This document shows, in pieces, positions 5,278 through 7,760 of a stretch of DNA of 7,760 bases; the first letter of the stretch is position 1; every line of letters starts with the position of its first letter. The notes below the pieces were generated by a model, which was given only the letters and a program-made list of their open reading frames with translations, was not told where the DNA came from and made no database searches. A program made the translations under genes and the position numbers. Source of the DNA: UBA647 sp964400545 (GTDB taxonomy: Bacteria; Acidobacteriota; Aminicenantia; UBA2199); assembly GCA_964400545.1 (NCBI GenBank), contig CAYNUG010000108.1:1-7760 (forward strand). Reading direction: 5' to 3'.

Positions 5278-6675
5278 TCAACTATTAGCATCAATGAACT
5301 GAAATTTAAGTATCGTTCGCCAGAGTATCTCGAAATCAAGTTTCATAGTCCAGTTTTGTATATAAAAAATATCAAATTCGATCCTTTTTGTCAGAGGAGT
5401 ATTACCCCTTAGACCATGCACCTGTGCCCAACCTGTCATTCCCGGTTTAACCGTATGCCTGAGCATATATTTAGGTATTTCCTCTTTGAACTTATCAACC
5501 AGTTCCGGCCGTTCCGGTCTTGGTCCTACAAGAGACATATCACCCTTAATTACATTAATCAGTTGTGGTAGTTCATCGAGCGAGAATTTCCTGAGAATTC
5601 TTCCCACTTTATTGATCCTGACATCATCCGGAGGTGACCATATCGCTCCTGTATCTTTTTCCGCATTTTGTATCATTGTGCGAAACTTTATGATCTTGAA
5701 ACTCCTGCCGGATACACCTATTCTCGACTGAGTATAGAAAACTGGCCCTTTTGAGGAAAGTTTTATTATAACTCCGATTATTATCATCGGGAAAAAAGCA
5801 ACAAAGAATGCAGCCATACCCAGAATAAGATCAAAACCATTCTTAAGAAAGAGCCTCCACCCGTTCAATGGAATATCACCAAGATTTATAACGGGAAGTC
5901 CTTCAATGTGCTCCATCCCCGATCCGAGAGATGACATATAAACAATATCCGGTACAAGTTTTACATCTATCAGCAAATTGTTCCCGTCCTCGATCAGTTT
6001 AGTGATGATTGAAAAATTCTTCATAGAAAGGGCAATGAACAGATCTGTTATTCCGTAAGATCTCACGATCTTTTTTATATCTCCGTAAGTTCCCAGAATA
6101 TTCCCCTCTCCACCTTCATCTGAAAGATACCCCACAACATCAATACCGAAATGCTTATATTTATCGAGATTATCACCCATCATTTTCCCAATATCCCCTG
6201 TTCCTGCAATAAGCACTCTCGATATTCCGTTATTCTTAAGAAAGGTTTTCCTGAACAGAAAAAACACAAAAAGCCTGAAACAAAATATTGTCAGTACAGA
6301 GAAAGGGATATAAAGAAAAAGAAAAACATGAGAAATTTGAAAATTTATATGCTCATAACTCCTCATATAACTGAATAGGAGGATAATGACTATTGCTGAG
6401 AGTACTGTATTAAAAAAAACAAGAAAGAGATCATCAAGACGATTTCTTCTCAATTTGATCTTGTAATAACCCATATACGAAAAATAGAGGACCTGAACTA
6501 CGATAAGGAATGGAAGCACCAGGAAATATTTGTCATACTGAGGGACACCTTTCGGCACCCCGATAAGGCCGGAATAGAACCTGAGAAAAAAAGTGAGGGC
6601 AAAACTTGTGACAATGGCAAATATGTCACTGAGAACATAAAGATATATCAGCTGCTTTCTCCTTTTCTTGATCAT
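5278..6675 (-). CDS. Polyprenyl-phosphate sugar-1-phosphate transferase (WbaP/WcaJ family)
   Basis: This 465-residue inner-membrane enzyme moves a hexose-1-phosphate from an NDP-sugar to undecaprenyl phosphate, the first step in capsule, exopolysaccharide or O-antigen synthesis. The N-terminal half has four hydrophobic segments (about 10-32, 49-70, 85-104, 114-142). A nucleotide-fold domain follows, with VLIAGTGDIGK at 154-164. A re-entrant membrane helix lies at about 280-304. The C-terminal catalytic domain is complete: IIKFRTM at 328-334, FSLDELPQL at 364-372, GDMSLVGPRPERPE at 378-391 and KPGMTGWAQV at 410-419. Length and layout match the long WcaJ/WbaP class rather than the short PglC class. 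The motifs do not tell whether glucose, galactose or another sugar is used. Its ATG overlaps the glycosyltransferase stop (ATGA, 6675-6672) and no clear ribosome site is seen, so translation is probably coupled. Confidence 0.92.
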   Translation of the reverse strand: MIKKRRKQLIYLYVLSDIFAIVTSFALTFFLRFYSGLIGVPKGVPQYDKYFLVLPFLIVVQVLYFSYMGYYKIKLRRNRLDDLFLVFFNTVLSAIVIILLFSYMRSYEHINFQISHVFLFLYIPFSVLTIFCFRLFVFFLFRKTFLKNNGISRVLIAGTGDIGKMMGDNLDKYKHFGIDVVGYLSDEGGEGNILGTYGDIKKIVRSYGITDLFIALSMKNFSIITKLIEDGNNLLIDVKLVPDIVYMSSLGSGMEHIEGLPVINLGDIPLNGWRLFLKNGFDLILGMAAFFVAFFPMIIIGVIIKLSSKGPVFYTQSRIGVSGRSFKIIKFRTMIQNAEKDTGAIWSPPDDVRINKVGRILRKFSLDELPQLINVIKGDMSLVGPRPERPELVDKFKEEIPKYMLRHTVKPGMTGWAQVHGLRGNTPLTKRIEFDIFYIQNWTMKLDFEILWRTILKFQFIDANS

Positions 6676-7754
6676 GAGATCTTTTTAATGAAAGCAGTCA
6701 TTTTTTTTCTGAAATTATCTGCGGAAAACCGGAGAGCACTTTTTCTGATATTATCTTTATTGAAATTTCTTCCTTTAAATTCTTCCAGAGCATTTAACAA
6801 ACCAGAAGATACTTCGGGATCATACAAAATTCCATTTTTATTATTAACAATGTCTGTTACTCCTCCCTCCCCTAAAGAAATGACTGGGATTCCGCAACTT
6901 AGCGCTTCGACAAAAGTAATCCCAAAGTCCTCAATCCCCGAATAAACAAATGCCCTGCTATTTCTGTAAATATCCCGCAACATTTCCCCGGAAAGATCTT
7001 TTCTAAATTCAATATTCTTTCCAGCAAGATTTTTCAATCTCTTCTCTTCGGGCCCTTTTCCCACTATGATCAGTTTGTCACCCGTCCTATTGAAGGTTTC
7101 CACAAGAATATCAACCTTTTTGTAGGGAACAAGAGCAGAAACAGTAACGAAATGCTTCCCTTTTGCATTGTTGCCCGGAGTAAAAAATTCGGTATCAACC
7201 GGAGGATGAATTACTTCAGAGTCTCTTCTGTAGTATCTTCTTATCCTCTCTTTTACAAAATTTGAATTTGCAATAAAATGGTCAACTCTCTCATTGCTTG
7301 AAATATCCCACTTCCTGAGTTCCGACATTCTGTTCCTTATAAATTTCTTCTTTAATCCCTTCATGTCCCCGAAATATGAGAAATACTGGTCCCACGCATA
7401 TCTCATCGGAGAATGGATATAGCTGATATGTTTAGAATAAGGATAAGGGATGATCCCTTTGGCAACACAATGAGAACTACTTATTATGAGATCATATCCC
7501 TTCAGATCAAAATCTTCTATAAATCTGGGGAACAAAGGGAGAAAATATCTATACATTTTCTTTATCACTTTGGAACGGTTCAGAGAGGAAGAGATGATCT
7601 TATGATCTTTTATCTTTTCAGAGATTTTATCTTTTTCGAGAAAGAGAGTGAAGATATCAGCATCAGGGAATATTTCGAGTAATTCTTCGAGGACCTTTTC
7701 GCCTCCGCGCATACCGTTCAGCCAGTCGTGGATTATTGCAGTCCTTTTTCCCAT
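6672..7754 (-). CDS. GT-B glycosyltransferase family 4 (WbaZ-like)
   Basis: This 360-residue retaining glycosyltransferase has no signal peptide and no clear transmembrane helix, so it should act at the cytoplasmic face of the membrane. The N-terminal domain opens with IIHDWLNGMRGGEKVLEEL at 7-25, where the RGGEKV loop is typical of acceptor-side GT4 domains. SSSHCVAKG at 92-100 and YIHSPMRYAWDQYF at 112-125 follow, as in WbaZ-type mannosyltransferases. The donor domain shows VSALVPYKKVDILV at 205-218 with the phosphate-contacting Lys. It then has VGKGPEEKRL at 231-240 and the E-x7-E motif EDFGITFVE at 275-283, followed by GGVTDIV. Donor and linkage cannot be read from the sequence; a mannosyl-like transfer is only a guess from the WbaZ resemblance. 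It is 360 residues long, normal for the family. A TAA directly abuts its ATG (7757-7755), so the start cannot be extended; that TAA may end another gene in the same operon. Confidence 0.9.
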   Translation of the reverse strand: MGKRTAIIHDWLNGMRGGEKVLEELLEIFPDADIFTLFLEKDKISEKIKDHKIISSSLNRSKVIKKMYRYFLPLFPRFIEDFDLKGYDLIISSSHCVAKGIIPYPYSKHISYIHSPMRYAWDQYFSYFGDMKGLKKKFIRNRMSELRKWDISSNERVDHFIANSNFVKERIRRYYRRDSEVIHPPVDTEFFTPGNNAKGKHFVTVSALVPYKKVDILVETFNRTGDKLIIVGKGPEEKRLKNLAGKNIEFRKDLSGEMLRDIYRNSRAFVYSGIEDFGITFVEALSCGIPVISLGEGGVTDIVNNKNGILYDPEVSSGLLNALEEFKGRNFNKDNIRKSALRFSADNFRKKMTAFIKKIS

Positions 7755-7760
7755 TTACAC

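Noticed and set aside
1..7760. tRNA, rRNA, CRISPR array, insertion sequence or prophage
   Set aside because: The window is almost entirely coding on one strand. I saw no regularly spaced repeats, transposase motifs, terminal inverted repeats or tRNA cloverleaf elements.

Overview
All six genes in this window lie on the minus strand, so transcription runs from high to low coordinates. There is almost no non-coding DNA: the only gap over 10 bp is the 100 bp between 474 and 573. The DNA is AT-rich (by eye about 35-40% G+C), with frequent AGA and ATA codons. A two-subunit type methylmalonyl-CoA mutase next to an envelope-polysaccharide operon suggests a Gram-negative bacterium, possibly an anaerobe of the wider Bacteroidota/Cloacimonadota/Delongbacteria assemblage. 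That placement is a low-confidence inference, because no rRNA or other marker is present.

Upstream block (7754 to 1451). It opens with a GT-B family 4 glycosyltransferase (7754-6672). Next is a polyprenyl-phosphate sugar-1-phosphate transferase of the WbaP/WcaJ type (6675-5278), which starts lipid-linked glycan synthesis at the inner membrane. A shortened, catalytically eroded ClpA/ClpC-like double AAA+ protein (5272-3506) follows. Then come a GlmU-like nucleotidyltransferase that stops just after its beta-helix begins (3509-2541) and a GHMP-family sugar kinase (2533-1451). The genes are joined by 4-bp ATGA overlaps or gaps of 5-10 bp, as in one translationally coupled operon. The kinase plus nucleotidyltransferase looks like a sugar -> sugar-1-phosphate -> NDP-sugar pair feeding the two transferases. 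The Clp-like protein is the unexpected member.

Downstream block (1440 to 574). Ten bases after the kinase comes a 288-residue ParB/Spo0J-like protein. The nucleotide-binding GERR-type motif of ParB is not recognisable in it, and no ParA is seen, so it is unlikely to be an ordinary chromosome-partition protein.

Gap and next unit (573 to 1). The 100-bp gap holds a good sigma70-like promoter (TTGCCC, 17 bp, TATAAT). A 29-bp two-tier palindrome centred at 524 covers its spacer and -10 box, which is a convincing operator candidate. This promoter would drive the methylmalonyl-CoA mutase small-subunit gene, which runs off the low end of the window (157 complete codons seen). The polysaccharide operon appears to end at the ParB-like gene and a separately regulated propionate/succinate metabolism unit to begin there.

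Most novel observations: the pseudo-Clp protein inside a glycan operon, the GlmU lacking its acetyltransferase half paired with a GHMP kinase, the motif-less ParB-like protein, and the promoter-embedded palindrome.
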